A DNA stretch of 64,000 nucleotides from Phoronis australis (taxonomy: Eukaryota > Phoronida > Phoronidae). The notes under the pieces are model-generated. The model was given only the letters and a program-made list of their open reading frames with translations. It made no database searches and had not been told where the DNA came from. The position numbers and the translations under genes are program-made. The number at the start of each line of letters is the position of its first letter. The stretch's first letter is position 1. The DNA is taken from the NCBI GenBank assembly GCA_002633005.1, contig NMRA01000637.1, forward strand, positions 29,330 through 93,329. Direction: 5' to 3'. Positions 35,816-48,900 of this stretch are shown here, piece by piece.

Positions 35816-37855
35816 CTGGGAGCTTTGAAATAACCTCCCCAAGCTCTCACATACGAAGCAAGATAAAAGGTTTTCGTTGAAATAGTGTGCTGTTTTAGAG
35901 TCTTCCATTAAGAGACCAGTATACACGTTCAATGGCATCCCCTTAATGTAGCTGTTTGTTAAGAGTTAAAGCCATGTACTGTAATGACAGACACAAATCA
36001 AACAATGATCATCAAAGTTGCGCAAATGTTACCTTGCATTGCGACTTTCCAAAGCAAGGAATGACTCTGGACTCCACATTAATTTAGTAACTCAAGTGCC
36101 GTGCAAACATTTCTGAAACGAATGAACCGCTAAAGAATGACACGGTTCTTCAAACATCTTAACACTTGAACCTTATGTTTTTTTTAAATCCTAGATGGTC
36201 ACTGGCACACGTTATGTGCACAAAAAATGCGTGGCCACTTTGTTTAGAACGTGATAGTAAATTTATGATTTTCTGTGGTTACATCTCTTTTTGGAGTATT
36301 TTTCATGAATTAAGGACAGCAAATAATTTTACAGAAAAAAATCGTACTGAAAGATTTAAAAAGCACTTTTGATCCATATATTCCTTGTAATATCTACTAT
36401 TTTAGGAGCTGTGAACGTAACAAATTTTACATATCGTTTGCAAATTCTGTAATCCAAGCAACCAAGTCCAAATACATCTAGTGGGGTTTCATCTTTGATA
36501 AAGAAATTTGAAAGCAAAACTGTAGTAGTGACAGACAATTACATAATATTCTGCATAGCGCTTACAAAATCAATGTCATCGACTAGCACGCTTGTAGTTC
36601 TTGTAAACGACAAATATTCGTCAGAGGAAATATTAAAATAAATACAATCATCACAAAAACTATCGTTTTAATTGGAAAAATATCAGAGTGATAATCGCAA
36701 GATCTAACTTGTTTTTTCTTAATATGTAAAAATGTTTATTCTTCTAAAACAAGACGTCTGGTTCCAAATATTCAAGATGTCATTCACTTGTTACTATACT
36801 ATTTGACTGTCATCAGTTTTTATTACCTAAAAATTGGGTTTATAGAAAAATTTGAATAATCTTAAAGTAGTCTGCAGAACTTTTTCTCTATCTAAATAAA
36901 TTCCAATGCTGCAGTGAAAAGTGGTGGATGTATATGTGTGTCGACGTAGCTCCTCTGTTTTTTGATACCGTTATTTTATGTATAGTGTTCGTTGCTTAGC
37001 ACTAAATATTAAAAAAAAATCCTTCACTGACCGTAATTTCCACATTTAGGCACTAGCAATTCTGTCCTCCAAAAGTCTGTATTGCCTTGGCAACACGGGA
37101 GCAAAAAGTTATAGTCAAATTGAGGGCAACGTCGGCTTGTCGAAAATGGCCAACCTCAAAATAAGATAAAACAAAAACGAAAAAATTTATCAAAACAAAA
37201 AGAATAATACCAATAAACTCTATTCCCCTCACAGTGTATCAGGAAAAAGTGTTTTCTTGCCTTATTTCGTGACGCGATTTTTCAAGAATCGCCAAAACAA
37301 CCAAAGACATTTGATATTCACCTCAGTGTGAAACGTCTGTTTCAAGGTAATAGTCGGACCACATGCGCGCACCCTGCCTGTAATATGAGGGGGGGGCTCG
37401 AATTTCCGAAGATGTGGACCTTTCACTAACCAAAAAGCCGGAGAACTGAAAAAAATGGGGTACCACTTCCGGAGCTGTGAATTATGTGTTTATGCCTTTT
37501 TAGTGGACTTTTGTTTCGTTTTCTCGGACTTGTTCTTGTTTCTCTGAGGCAAACCTTTTTGCCCACGTCGCCAAATGGGGGGAGGGGGCTCGTTCGAGCG
37601 GGTGTTTGTTGAGAAAGGGGGGGGGTGTGTAAGCGGTGCCATAGCCTCGGGTGGTATGAAAATATCAGCTATTTTTGCATAAAGTGCTTTTTAATTAAGT
37701 TAATAAATATATTGATCGCCAACACTTTGCTCGTTTTTATAAATGATAAGTGCTCCATAAAACCGAATAATTTGTGGCTAAAAGTTGACGCTGAGTTGAA
37801 TTCTAAAAGGAAATTTTCGGAATAAACGCCTCACTGTCTGGACACTTGACACCAT

Positions 37856-37892
37856 GGGCGTTTATTCGGCATAATATTCCGAATAAACGCCC
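37856..37892. repeat. Hairpin with 14-bp perfect arms
   Basis: GGGCGTTTATTCGG and CCGAATAAACGCCC are exact inverses around the loop cataatatt. A third, direct copy of the right arm's core (cggaataaacgcc) lies at 37818-37830. Confidence 0.85.
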
Positions 37893-39159
37893 ATCAGGGG
37901 GCTTATCTACGGACAATTACGGTTTTATCTAAACAACGTTCCTTATAACTTTAAGACATAACGTATCAGTGCCACCTATTGATAGACTAACCGGTAGTAG
38001 AGGAATGATTGATGACCAAGAGACTACTATTTCCTTTTGCATGGTGAACGAGAAAGGTTTCTGTTGCATTCCCAACAGGTAAAGCAGCTCGTTAACGACT
38101 TAGTGTCTGACCTGTTTCAATGTCAACGGAAATCGTACGAATTGTAGATTACATCCATTGATTTTATTGCTATTGAACCAGATGTATAGCATTAGGTGCC
38201 GAATCTGTGAAGTAAGATTTTTACAGTCTGCAAAGTTACCCTTTCGTCTTCAGAATATAGAATTGCTTTTTGCCGTGGGTCATTATTTGGGACAATAACG
38301 GCTGTCCTGTGTATTATACCCAGAAGAAAGCACTTTAAAAAACTAAGACTACGTATACAAACCCTTTTGTTGAAATAAACTTTTTCCTATACTCGCATAC
38401 ACCAGATAGCTTAGTCACGTTATATTTCACCAATTTCACAACGTTAAGTATTACATGGCGCCATGTGACATCTTAAAACCAAGCAATATCTTTTAAAACC
38501 CTAAATGCCCAGCAGCAACAAAATCCGTTTAACGTAACCTGACGAGTTCCAGCCGTAATTCCGACGCTCCGACAACAATATACTAGCTCCTCCTGAGCTC
38601 TAATCACCTCTAATAAAAATCTGTGTAAGTTACAACGGCCTAAAGGTGGAGCTTTTAATATAGAAATGCCGCCGAAGGCTGGTCCATCATTGCTTTAACT
38701 AATACGAAGTCATAACATCAGAAGGATATAGCGCGTTTACTTCAAAACTCAATTTCCTGAGTAAACGGAGAAGGCAACGAGATAACGAAACATTGCTACG
38801 CAGAGTATTTCACCGATGCTAGCTACGTTACATAGCTTTTATTAATATCCAACGCGCTCCCGCTGCTGCCGTACTTTTGTATGCGAAAAGAATTCAAATT
38901 CTTCGGCACTTAAGTAAAAATAAGTATTTTGTTCTTAGACAAAATATACTTTAATTTTTTGCTGAAAGATTTTACCACGAAATTCTCTAAAGTGAGCGTG
39001 AAACATTTCTTGCAAGTGTGTTAAAAAGTGTGGTCAATACGATTTAAAGGGCACAGCGAACATCAAAGTTACTTAAATAGAGTGCTTCATAAATCGGTGT
39101 AGGTTTTGCCACGAACCTTAGAATTTAACGTTTCCTCATAACGACATTATAGAAGAGAA

Positions 39160-39230
39160 TATCATTGGCCCCAACGCAGTAGTCTCGTCTTGCAGCCAAA
39201 CGCTCTGCTACTGAACTAAATCGCATTCCG
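39160..39230 (-). repeat. tRNA-derived SINE fragment
   Basis: The minus strand reads tttagttcagtagcagagcg (an A-box-like segment), then ttggctgcaa resembling an anticodon arm; the B-box is decayed. This wording is typical of tRNA-type SINE heads in invertebrates. Confidence 0.4.
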
Positions 39231-39564
39231 CATATGTACGAGTATCTAACTTGTAAAGTCACCAATCTTGATTTCAAAGAATGACTGGAAGACGACGAGA
39301 ATTGGCGATTAGCAACAAAATCGCAAAAACAACAAATTATCGTTTTGATCAAAGATAACCATATTAAGAAGTCTACCCATCCAACTATAATCTCAAAATT
39401 GCGTTTTTTGGTCGTAAAAACGACAATGCCCCTTCAATACTTAATTTTTATTGATGCACAACTACAAAGTTCCATCATAACTTCACGTCAAGTAGCAGGG
39501 ATAAATTACGGTTTTGCGCCCTATGACGAGTTTCGAGGAAAAATCCGCGCAGCTTAGTTGAACT

Positions 39565-39650
39565 ACAAATGTTACAAGGGTGGGAATCAAACCCTTGCCA
39601 CGAACCGCAAAATTTGCACATCTTGTACTGAACAGAATACCATGAATAAA
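39565..39650 (-). repeat. tRNA-like SINE fragment
   Basis: The minus strand carries ttctgttcagtacaagatg (an A-box remnant) and the B-box-like gggtttgattccc about 30 bases further on. It lies 0.35 kb from the preceding SINE fragment. Confidence 0.35.
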
Positions 39651-39837
39651 CTTTTAGAAATTGTTACTGATCAAGTTGTAGTGGAATTTGAAATTGAATA
39701 AAGTTCCTATTTTGTGTTTCATCTTAGTACCAGGGTCCATGCATTTGAATACAGATAGGGGCATCGAATAAAAAATAGTCCCAAGCATCACTAAACCTGT
39801 GAAGGCTACAAGTGATCAGTTTCAGGAGTAACTGTTA

Positions 39838-39945
39838 TACTAATAACAATACAATAACAATATCACTACCAATAATAATAACAAATAATAATACTAAATA
39901 ATAATGGTATTAATAATAATAACAGTAATAATAATAATATTCACT
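39838..39945 (+). repeat. AAT/ATA-rich microsatellite
   Basis: The tract consists of aataataata words with interruptions and is followed by general AT-rich sequence to about 40130. Confidence 0.85.
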
Positions 39946-42900
39946 TTATTTAACGAGGAAAGAATATAAATATACAAAAACATGCTTAGCAAATACTATT
40001 ATAGAGATGGTCCTCAAATAATTTAATAAATAAGTAAATTATAAAACAAACAAATTGACGTAAATAAAACAGAGATAATCTATTTACAAGTTCAATTTTA
40101 CTAAAAAACAAATATAAGGAAAGATAAAAACTTAGTGAGAGACGACAGCCACAGTATCTAAATTAATCACTGAGCAATTTTAGGACTTCGCGTTTGAAAC
40201 AACTGTAACTGCTGTGAGACCAGCTTCAAGGAAAGAGTGAAGCGCCATTGTGTTATTAGTATTCGTACGACTGTGTTTGGTTAGAACTTTTCCGGTCTAT
40301 CGTCGAATCATTTTCGCGTGATTATTGTACTCCCTTACAAAGCATTGTCGAGTGTGTAAAGTCAAGAGCTGCATTCTGACTACAGTGTAACCATAGAAAA
40401 GAACAAGTGCTTACTGAAAGGTGTAACTTGTGCTTTCTCTCAAAAACAACTGTTGATTTAGGACACTAATACCATTACAAATTCGGTCTCATCTTGTGAA
40501 GTCTTTTTGAAATAAGAAATGATTTCTAAGCTCAGTCGAGGTCTAAGGGGAAGTGACAGACAGTTGTTGCGGGTCACGGCGGGTTCTTCTCAGCTCCCTA
40601 CCCAATATGTTAGGTGGGTTACTCCAACATCATCAAATTTATTGCAACACGAATTCAGGTCCGAAACAAAGCCCAAGAACGAGATGCCGCTTCTTGGAAG
40701 TGCAAACACTTCAAGTTGTAAAGAATGTTGTTGTTTTTGACTATAGTGCCTATATTTTACAACTCGGTATTTTGTGACCGTTGTAAAATTCAACCAAAAC
40801 ATTCGATGGGATGTCCCAAGGAGCAGTCATGCTTCCTGGAGCTCAACATAGGCCTTTAAGCGAGCAGTGCCGTATAAAATGTTTTCGGGTTCCCATGCTG
40901 TGGTCCCATTAATTTCAGTTGCCCCTGTTGTTACAATTTCCATGTTACCCCTCAGTCGCCACCGAAAGGTGCCTGTGGCGACGACAGGGGGCCCTTGACG
41001 CTTAGCACGGCGCTAGAGCAGCTTTTCTCAACCGGAGAGAACCCTAATCACTCTTCCTGAAACACAGACACGCCTACCACGGCAAGAAAGGTTCTTGGCG
41101 CATCATAAGAATTCTTTTAGCGCATGCAATCTTAAGTGTTCTTTGGTCACTAAATTAGAGTTCCGCTACCGTGATAAAAATTCTACTCCGTGGTAAGTGC
41201 TTTGCAGCTGTGTTAAAGGTTCAATAACCATTCCATGCATGCAACTAAATATATGCAGTACCACCACACGTTGCTGATTTATCCCTCAGCACCATCCTAG
41301 CAAGAGTGATTAGAGAGACACAGTCGGTTTTACAGCCTAAAAACACATGGTTAGGTTACTTCAAAGATAATGATTGCGGTTGATAAGATGTGCACAAGTT
41401 GTGGTGACGTCACATATGACGTCATTGACTGTTATCGTCTGCCGACCTCATAAGAGATTTAAGATGTTTGCTTGGCAGTGGAAATGGATCTTACAGCCCT
41501 AGCAAGGACCTGCAGCCAGGGTTAATTCCGTTTAAGCAAACAACTTAGCCGATCGAAAAGCACGGAAAAGCGTGAAAAACACCTGATGAAAGCCGCACAC
41601 CCTCACAATATAACGTTGGAGCACAATTAGATTTCACCGGTAGATTGCCGCTATTTCTTTAACCTGTACTCTGGGTCAAATCTTTGTACTTGGAACTCGA
41701 CTCGAAAATTGAGGAATTACCTCGAGTAAACCTAGATGTGGCATGACTGGTGAAGTTTCTAGTCTATATATGAATCGAATCTAAGCTCCGGAGATTAGAC
41801 CCTGGGCCCTAGGCTACAAGGTCAATCAACTAGGGTAAACTAGACTATAGGTCTACTAGACTGCGACATGGGCTGCGTGGTCTGCTGAACAATGTGGGCA
41901 TGTGAAGAAAAGGCCAGTAGCTAATATCTTGAGTGTATGTGAGAAAAAGAAGCACACTGGAATTGTAATGTAACCTCTCTGTAGACTAAGTGCTTGAGAA
42001 CGAAATAAAACGCTGGACTGTCTCGCGAGATATATTGAACATCTCCAGAAATGCTAGTATGCCTTGCTAGACAGCTGGTGAGGATTACGTTCCCCTCTTG
42101 TCTTTCAGATGTAACGTGACATTCATTCTTACCTTTGATTGATTTTAAGCGTAAACATAGAATAGTAATTGAGAAGCTTTTAATGTTTTCAGTATTGATT
42201 AATTAACCGACTAAATTGATCACCCAGTCCCCGAAATTTTGAAACGGTCGCTAAGAATACAAAACTCACTTAATTTCCTAAATGTCCAGTCCCCATTGAA
42301 AATCCAACAACTTGGAAATTATAAGCGCTAACCAATGCTGTTTTTAGGATAACTAGTACCAAAATTATGTGTTTTAGAAAAAATTCCTCAACTATTACAT
42401 TTTTGTCTGCAAACCCGATGTGAGCTTGCGACGGTAAGGGGTTACCTGAAAGTTACATCGTTGAAGTCACGGGTCATGACCTTCGGAGACTTTTGCTAAC
42501 GATAAGTTGAAGAAAGCGCATTATTCACATGAGAAAATTCGGATCAAGTGTTGAGTGTTTTTGATACAAAATCGCTCATGTTCAAGCTTTATTGTCGTCG
42601 ATGATGCTTCTTTAAACGGTGGTTGCCTCCTCGATACCATGGTAACGCAGCTTGAAGACTATTTAAGTAAAATACTAAGAAACTTTGCAGTGTAGGCTTT
42701 GTACAGCCAAGTCACAGTTAGCTATAAAGACGAATTATAAGGATTCAATTTACCCGTTCATCAATTTTAGGGATTACTTAGTGGCGGAGTCGTTTCATGC
42801 CCATTCAACTAATCCTAAAAAACCTACTGTATTTATAATTGTAAACGTTTTCCCCGAGTTCTGCGAGAGGTAGCCACATGTCCATATAGATGGCGCTTTG

Positions 42901-43306
42901 ACAGAGGGTAACTGTCTATCGAAAAATTGTCAACGATTAGGGCTAGTCCACCCGACGAAACACAGCAGTCTGTGGATGGGAGAGAATGGACTGAACGAAA
43001 CGTCGTCGACAAAGTAGGATAGACATTTTACACGCTCGTCGGCTCAAACGTGCTAACAATGGAATAGAGAAATCTTCACTGTCTACGACGATGCCTAATA
43101 TTAACCGTACGTTATGACCAACAGAGCAAATGGCTATTCCATTAGCAAATCATATTGCAGCAACTCATGACTGCGTTTTTAATTTTATTTCCATATTGTT
43201 TCCACTTATCCTGATTGTTTGCTCGCTATGTGATCTCACAGGCATTATTTTTGCGTCACCAGGATTCACGACCGGTTCCTAATTTGCGTTCGCGGTGTAT
43301 TCTCAC

Positions 43307-43349
43307 CTTCTGTGACACCTCCCTTGCTTGAATTTAGACTTAGAGACAT
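43307..43349 (-). CDS. Candidate alternative first coding exon (phase 1)
   Basis: An ATG with an in-frame TAA stop a short way upstream opens 14 codons, MSLSLNSSKGGVTE, followed by G|gtgagaat, a good donor. The exon ends in phase 1 and would join PKA exon 2 as ...GGVTE-V-KAFLQQ, with the same junction valine as the canonical isoform. The short, Ser-rich start resembles the small alternative N-termini of animal PKA-C. Against it: the segment is short and the distance to exon 2 is 39 kb. Transcript evidence is lacking, so this remains a candidate. Confidence 0.3.
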
Positions 43350-43874
43350 GGCATTGTCGAACTGCAAACTGTATTATTCTATGAAAAACGTCGAAGAAAT
43401 ACACTGGCCTTGAGTTCTGTAAGCTACTAAAACATCTACTAGACGTAGACAGTTTTAATGCAACACTTGATCACCCCGTAATATCGCTTCATAAACCATT
43501 AGAGAGTGAGGCAAATTTCCGTAATCTTTCATAAATTGCCCAAAAAGCAATCTCATTCCATTAGGATTTGTGATTTATGTACCGTATTTGACCTCATCCA
43601 CCTGTGGTGTTTGAGTTGGGTTCAAACAGTGAGATTTCGGTAAAAATAGTATATCGGAATTATTTAAAAAGCCATTTCAACTCACGCTGTCGCAGTCGGT
43701 GTAACTAGAATGACATTTTGATTGGGTTTAAATATATAACCTCGTCACTAATGGCGCTGTACTTCAGAATTATCCAATTAGGGTACAGGCCTTACAATTT
43801 GTAGTTATATTTTGTCTTGAATACAGCACGAGAATAACCCACTGAGACATGGCAGTGTACACGACCGCGTTTCC

Positions 43875-43898
43875 GGGGGGGGGGNGGGGGGGGGGGGA
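43875..43898 (+). repeat. Poly-G tract with an undetermined base
   Basis: The G run is interrupted by a single N at 43885, probably a length-uncertain homopolymer. Confidence 0.9.
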
Positions 43899-43899
43899 G

Positions 43900-44300
43900 G
43901 CGGAGAAAGGCTGTCGGACTCCTTGCCCCAATTTGTTTCGGAACAAAGCTGGGCCGCGAGAAACTCACGAAAAAACGATCACGGAATACCACGCAAAATC
44001 AGGCAAGCTCATTAGCGTACCCTGGCCAGGCGATGCCGACCATCGGAGCGGTCGGTGGAATGTTGACTAACGGGATGGAATTCGCTGTTTCGTTCCGTAA
44101 GTCAAGACTTCTGTTCACGAATGCTTCGCCAGTGCCTTGCGTCCACGGAACACGTCCCGCTTGTGACGCACCGCGTTTGACGAATGCAACGTGCAACGTG
44201 ACGGTGGGCGGGACAGAGGGAAACAATCCGACGCATTTAGCGAAACTACATGTATTTGAACGGCAACGTAACGCTTGGGCCCATTATTCAAGCTAGGTGA
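43900..44300. other. GC-rich, CpG-rich patch
   Basis: The composition is clearly richer in G+C and CG than the surroundings, and both strands carry long open frames (plus 44033-44296, minus 43999-44226). No domain is recognised in either. It could be a promoter-like island, a coding exon or a repeat. Confidence 0.35.
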
Positions 44301-45297
44301 GGTTTCATCATCATTGAAATTTCTTGGTTACATGTTCACGCAGTAATCACAAATGAAAGACAGCTCAAATTCTTTGGTTGACAAACATGTGCAAGGGACA
44401 GGATCTAGCCTCTGTACTCAAGACTCTACTCGGACCCAGGTTCGAAACTTTAATCCATCACGCGGCATGATTGGAGAACAAATTTATAACCACTTGAAGC
44501 GTGCCATGCAGCTGGTCGATTTTCGAATCGAGTTTCGAGTACAGAGATAATTACTAGGCCTGTTTCCAAAAGACATTTACGAGTAAAATAACTGCACAAG
44601 CGTTGCCCGCCTAATTCAATCACAGGTCTGACCTCATTGTTTATTTCTAAAGGAAAGTCGAAACGGATGCTATAATGGCGACCATTTTTACATCAATATG
44701 GATAGGCTTAATAAACATCGTTCTTGACCTCACGTTTAATTAAATGGAATGCCAGTCTCTAACGCTGTTGGGCCCTCGTTTTAAAATATAGCGATTTACC
44801 CAGAACCAATTTACAACACTTCCTACTGTTTGAACATAATTCACGTCAAACGTTAAATTGGAATCACTAAATATCTAGTTACAATTGAACATAGACATCA
44901 ATTATTCTATTATATAACGGCAATGAGACTGGAAACTTGTTCAGAATATAGGTACTAATGTGCACTACACTATTTTTAGGCCAAATCTGGCAATGGTGAC
45001 TTCCGACAGCCCGTACACAACATTCACATATTTAAGCTGTTTTTATAAGAACGACAGACGTTACAGCTTCATCACATGGTTTAAGGCAGTGTACAAGTTC
45101 GAAGAATCGAAAACAAACATGTCTCCTGTTCTTGCAGTTTTGAGAAACACATTTAAAAAGACAGAATTATGCTTTACCTTGCAATCGCTGTACATATACC
45201 AAAAACTGCGGTCATTGAACCATGAAGATTATAATCGAACATTCTTTTCTCGAGTGTCTAGCCTACATAGAAACTAGTTTCCGGTAATCGCCCAGTA

Positions 45298-45426
45298 GAG
45301 TTCAGTAACGCTAGAACCTCGCTAAAAGCAAGACTTCACGAGATTACAAGAGATATCGCTGTGTATTTTAAATGAGAACACGTACTTTTGTCTAGGTTTT
45401 AGTAAGGTTCTAGCGTTACTGAACTC
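45298..45426. mobile_element. MITE/foldback, 21-bp perfect terminal inverted repeats
   Basis: GAGTTCAGTAACGCTAGAACC at the left (45298-45318) is matched exactly in inverse at 45406-45426. The unit is 129 bases with no coding content. Confidence 0.88.
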
Positions 45427-45639
45427 CACCCAATAGTCCGCACGTGTGTTCGTCACTCCAAAGTGCAAGAGATCTGATGAAACAGGTTTGGGACATTCTT
45501 TGATCTCAGAACATTACTTGAGTGAGATCGCTGATCGGATTCATATGAAACTCTCAGATAGCATGCTTTATGCCCTGTTCTCAAAATTAAATAATTATTT
45601 GTTAGTACATGTTCTACTTTTGGATGAAGGGCTATCAAA

Positions 45640-46010
45640 ATAAGACTTATGATTTTCATGAAAAAAACCGTTTAAGGTAGTACAAAACGAAAACGAAATA
45701 ATTAAGAAAATTATAACTTTTTAGATTTCTCACCTTGTTTTGCTATCAATGTATCTTTTTTATTAAATTTTACAATACAAAATGGTCACGTGACCCAATT
45801 AATAACTGGTTAACTTGGTAAAAATTCAAAATTCTACAAAGTGTCTACTTTTACAAAATATTATACTTTTACTGAGTTAAAATCATTCGTTTTTAGACAT
45901 TTTGCCAAGTGTACAGAGTTGTCCATATGGTCCTACACAACCTTAAACGTGGGGATAATCTTGCTTCTTTTTGAAGTTCTACTTTCAAATTGTTTACTTT
46001 TTGCGAATCT
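45640..46010 (+). repeat. Dispersed repeat C, copy at 45.6 kb
   Basis: Shared ordered words with 58790-59370 include atggtcacgtgaccc, cttttactgagt and acaaccttaaacgt. The same-strand copies suggest an element at least 500 bases long. Confidence 0.5.
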
Positions 46011-46135
46011 AGTCAAGCTACAGAATACATCATTAATAACTCAAACTAAATCACGAAAAACGCATAGACTAATCGTTTAGACATTTAACTTCTATTTCAC
46101 TAACCCAGTCTCGTAAGGCCATAGACACGCTGAAA

Positions 46136-46314
46136 ATGCATGGCCCTCATTTGTCCGTGAGTGACGCCGCACGTCACCAGTCGGACGAATCGCCGCGAAG
46201 GAAAATATCGTGGACGAATGAACGCGATACGCGGACGAAACAATTTCGTTATCGGAAAATTCCAACAGTTAGGATAAACATGACGAACAAACCACAGATA
46301 GACGGCGCTCAGAG
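46136..46314 (+). CDS. Possible first exon of an unknown plus-strand gene
   Basis: An ATG opens 59 codons plus two bases, starting MHGPHLSVSDAARHQSDE, and meets CAGAG|gtatgt, a plausible donor, in phase 2. The predicted peptide is hydrophilic and rich in Arg, Lys, Ser and Asp, with no membrane segment or known motif. The stretch is unusually rich in CG dinucleotides for this window and repeats the word ggacgaa several times, so it could instead be part of a repeat. No matching downstream exon was found. Confidence 0.22.
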
Positions 46315-46967
46315 GTATGTTTTTTTCACTGATCCGCTAGCGAAAAACAGCATTAGTCAACCATAGCTACTTAACGACACATTGTTCTTTTGTGATCACT
46401 GGCATAAATCCCAGATAATGATTTTCTGGCTATGATTTGATTAGATTTGAATTATTATTATTATTGTGCAACCGGATTTTTGTAATAATAACAACCATGA
46501 GCGTGTACTAGCAGTAGTCAAAATGATTTGTTCACGAATGGAGTCCGGCATATTTGAGCAAAAGCTGTAGTCACTACATTTGCGGCTATTTGGTTATCAT
46601 TTTCTGAATCGCTGTGAAAACAGTTGGACAGAGATTTATTCTTAGAAAGCAAAACGATAGTTACACGCCGGCAAAATAAACAAAATAGTGACCATTAAAA
46701 AGTTCCAACGATGTATCCGGCTAACACCAAAATTAGCCACAGATAGTACTCTCTGTCTAATTTTGTGATATGCTATATTTAAAACAAGATGAAGCTCTTA
46801 TAAGCCCACTTCCTGTCGAGAAAACTAATTCTTGAGTAAAAACACCGCTACAGAATTGGTTTCAACTTGTGCCGTACTCCAATGAGAGGTGACTGGCATT
46901 CTTGTAAAGAACTGACAGGTCATTATTGCTCGCGACTTTGCTCGACGAACAAAATGACACTACGCGA

Positions 46968-47213
46968 GGAGGGAGGGAGGGAGGGAGGGAGGCAGAGAGA
47001 GGGAGAGGGAGAGAGGGAGAGAGGGAGNNNNNNNNNNNNNNNNNNNNNNNNNNNNNNNNNNNNNNNNNNNNNNNNNNNNNNNNNNNNNNNNNNNNNNNNN
47101 NNNNNNNNNNNNNNNNNNNNNNNNNNNNNNNNNNNNNNNNNNNNNNNNNNNNNNNNNNNNNNNNNNNNNNNNNNNNNNNNNNNGAGAGAGAGAGAGACAG
47201 AGAGAGAGAGAGA
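46968..47213 (+). repeat. GA-rich microsatellite with assembly gap
   Basis: The tract begins ggagggaggg..., turns into gagagagag and is interrupted by 156 N at 47028-47183. Long open frames here are low-complexity artefacts. Confidence 0.95.
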
Positions 47214-47589
47214 GACGTATCTTCAGACTTGTGGTCGCGATAGGATAGGGAAGGATGGACGTGCCTTCTATAATCCGCAGGGGAACTAGAGTATGGGGTG
47301 TGTTGTTCCAATAAATGCTGTTTTTAAAGCACATGGTGAATTTGTTGACTGAATAAGAAAGTATTATGTCAACGGTGGTGACGACGGTAAATTTACCAAA
47401 CGGTTGTTGATCAGGAGGAGTTGGGATGCAGTGGTGCAGCTTATCTACGATGCCTGAGACCACGACAATGATTGCCTTCAAATGAGCCGGTGATTGGGAA
47501 GACGACGCCGGCCGAAGAAGTTTAGTCTGGATCATCGACTGACGGCCCAAATGAAATTCTGGATATTTTAAAGGGAAATTATAGGCGAG

Positions 47590-48900
47590 ATGAGTCTCAG
47601 CATGAAATCAAAAACTGGAACGCACGCAGTCAGAGTCTCACGGGCTGATAAAGCTAATTCGCACTCTGTAAATGGCAGAGTATTTTAAGCGTAAAATAAC
47701 CACATGTAGTGAAATCACCAGAATCAATTTCAGTGGATGATTGACAGGTAACGGCAACAATTGGCGATTTGTAATGTGATCACAAAAACACAACGCATTA
47801 TAGCTCTAGTCAAAGTTAACACCTTATGAATTTTTATCCCATCCAACAGTCCAAACATGAGTTTTCCGGCAGTAAAACTGATCGTGTCACTTTAAGGATT
47901 TTCAGAAACGCTTCGTGCAATTTTACTGTGGTTGTTATGTCGTCAGATTCATTTCGCGCCAGGAAAATTTTGATGAATGTCCCTCAATCTATTCAAATCG
48001 TCTGCAATTGTGTCAAAATCACTAATTGCAAATAGATTATCGATACCGTACGCCGCTCCTAAAGTGAAACATGTTAATGAGACGAAAGACCAAGACTCTA
48101 AATCAACGGTCTCTGTCTTACGTTTCCGTTGCTTTTGGAAGTAAGTTTGGAGGCTAACACACAAGTTTCACTCGCTGCCACATCACATCCACTACTGGCC
48201 TCCAAGCGTATAGCCTTCATACATGGTCTCCAAACAGTCTCCAAACATAGCCTCCAAACATACTACAAACATAGTCTCAACACTGATAGCTGGGATTGCT
48301 CATCGCTATTTGACATTATTTCATTGGTTTCCCCTATTTTAGTCTAGTATATAGGAATATACTCTTACGCATAAACTCGTTAGTGTCAAATATTAATGAA
48401 CAAGAATTTCATTCATCGTTTTTTCTCAAAGTACACATTATTGATTCACTTTTTAATTTTCCTCAGTTCATTTATTTTTGGTTTCAGTTGAAATTTATTA
48501 CGTCACTCTTTATTTTCTATGCTTCATTTTCATACGAAAACAAATCTAGTTTCTCCTAACTGACACAAAAACAAACATTAGTGAAAGAATTATTATTAAA
48601 GGTTCGGTGTGTTCAGATGTAAAACGATCAATAAAATCAGTTGTTTTTGACATTTTATTACAAATCGCCAATTCTCGCAAGTCTGCCAGACATTCGTTGA
48701 AATCAAGGTTGTTGACTTTACCAGTGAAACGCGCTTAAAATACTCTGCCGTTTATCGAGTGCCACTCCCAGTGGGATTTAACTCCGTCAGTGGAGCATTG
48801 AAATGCAATCGCGGGGGTTGATAATACAAGAAAATCACTTTTCACGCCGATGATGTCCCTTAAGTGGGCGTGGTCTGAAGAAGTAACGACCTGTCAGTTA
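47590..48900. repeat. Inverted pair of a diverged dispersed repeat
   Basis: The words ggcagagtattttaagcg and aattggcgatttgtaat (47665-47780) reappear inverted at 48665-48760, and the part near gagaattggcgatt occurs at 39298. The two halves could form a large foldback or be two insertions in opposite orientation. Confidence 0.4.
48226..48290 (+). repeat. Short tandem repeat, about 12-base unit
   Basis: The words ctccaaacatag, ctccaaacatac and agtctcc recur five times with small changes. Confidence 0.6.

Noticed and set aside
42131-42165. Minus-strand mini-exon MFTLKINQ with a consensus donor
   Set aside because: It ends in phase 2, so it cannot join PKA exon 2 directly; kept only as a possible partner for the 30969 segment.
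44960-45277. 105-codon plus-strand frame
   Set aside because: No recognisable domain or splice context; treated as chance.
46862-47550. Long frames across the GA-rich gap on both strands
   Set aside because: They consist of low-complexity Ser/Leu or Arg/Glu runs encoded by a microsatellite plus Ns.
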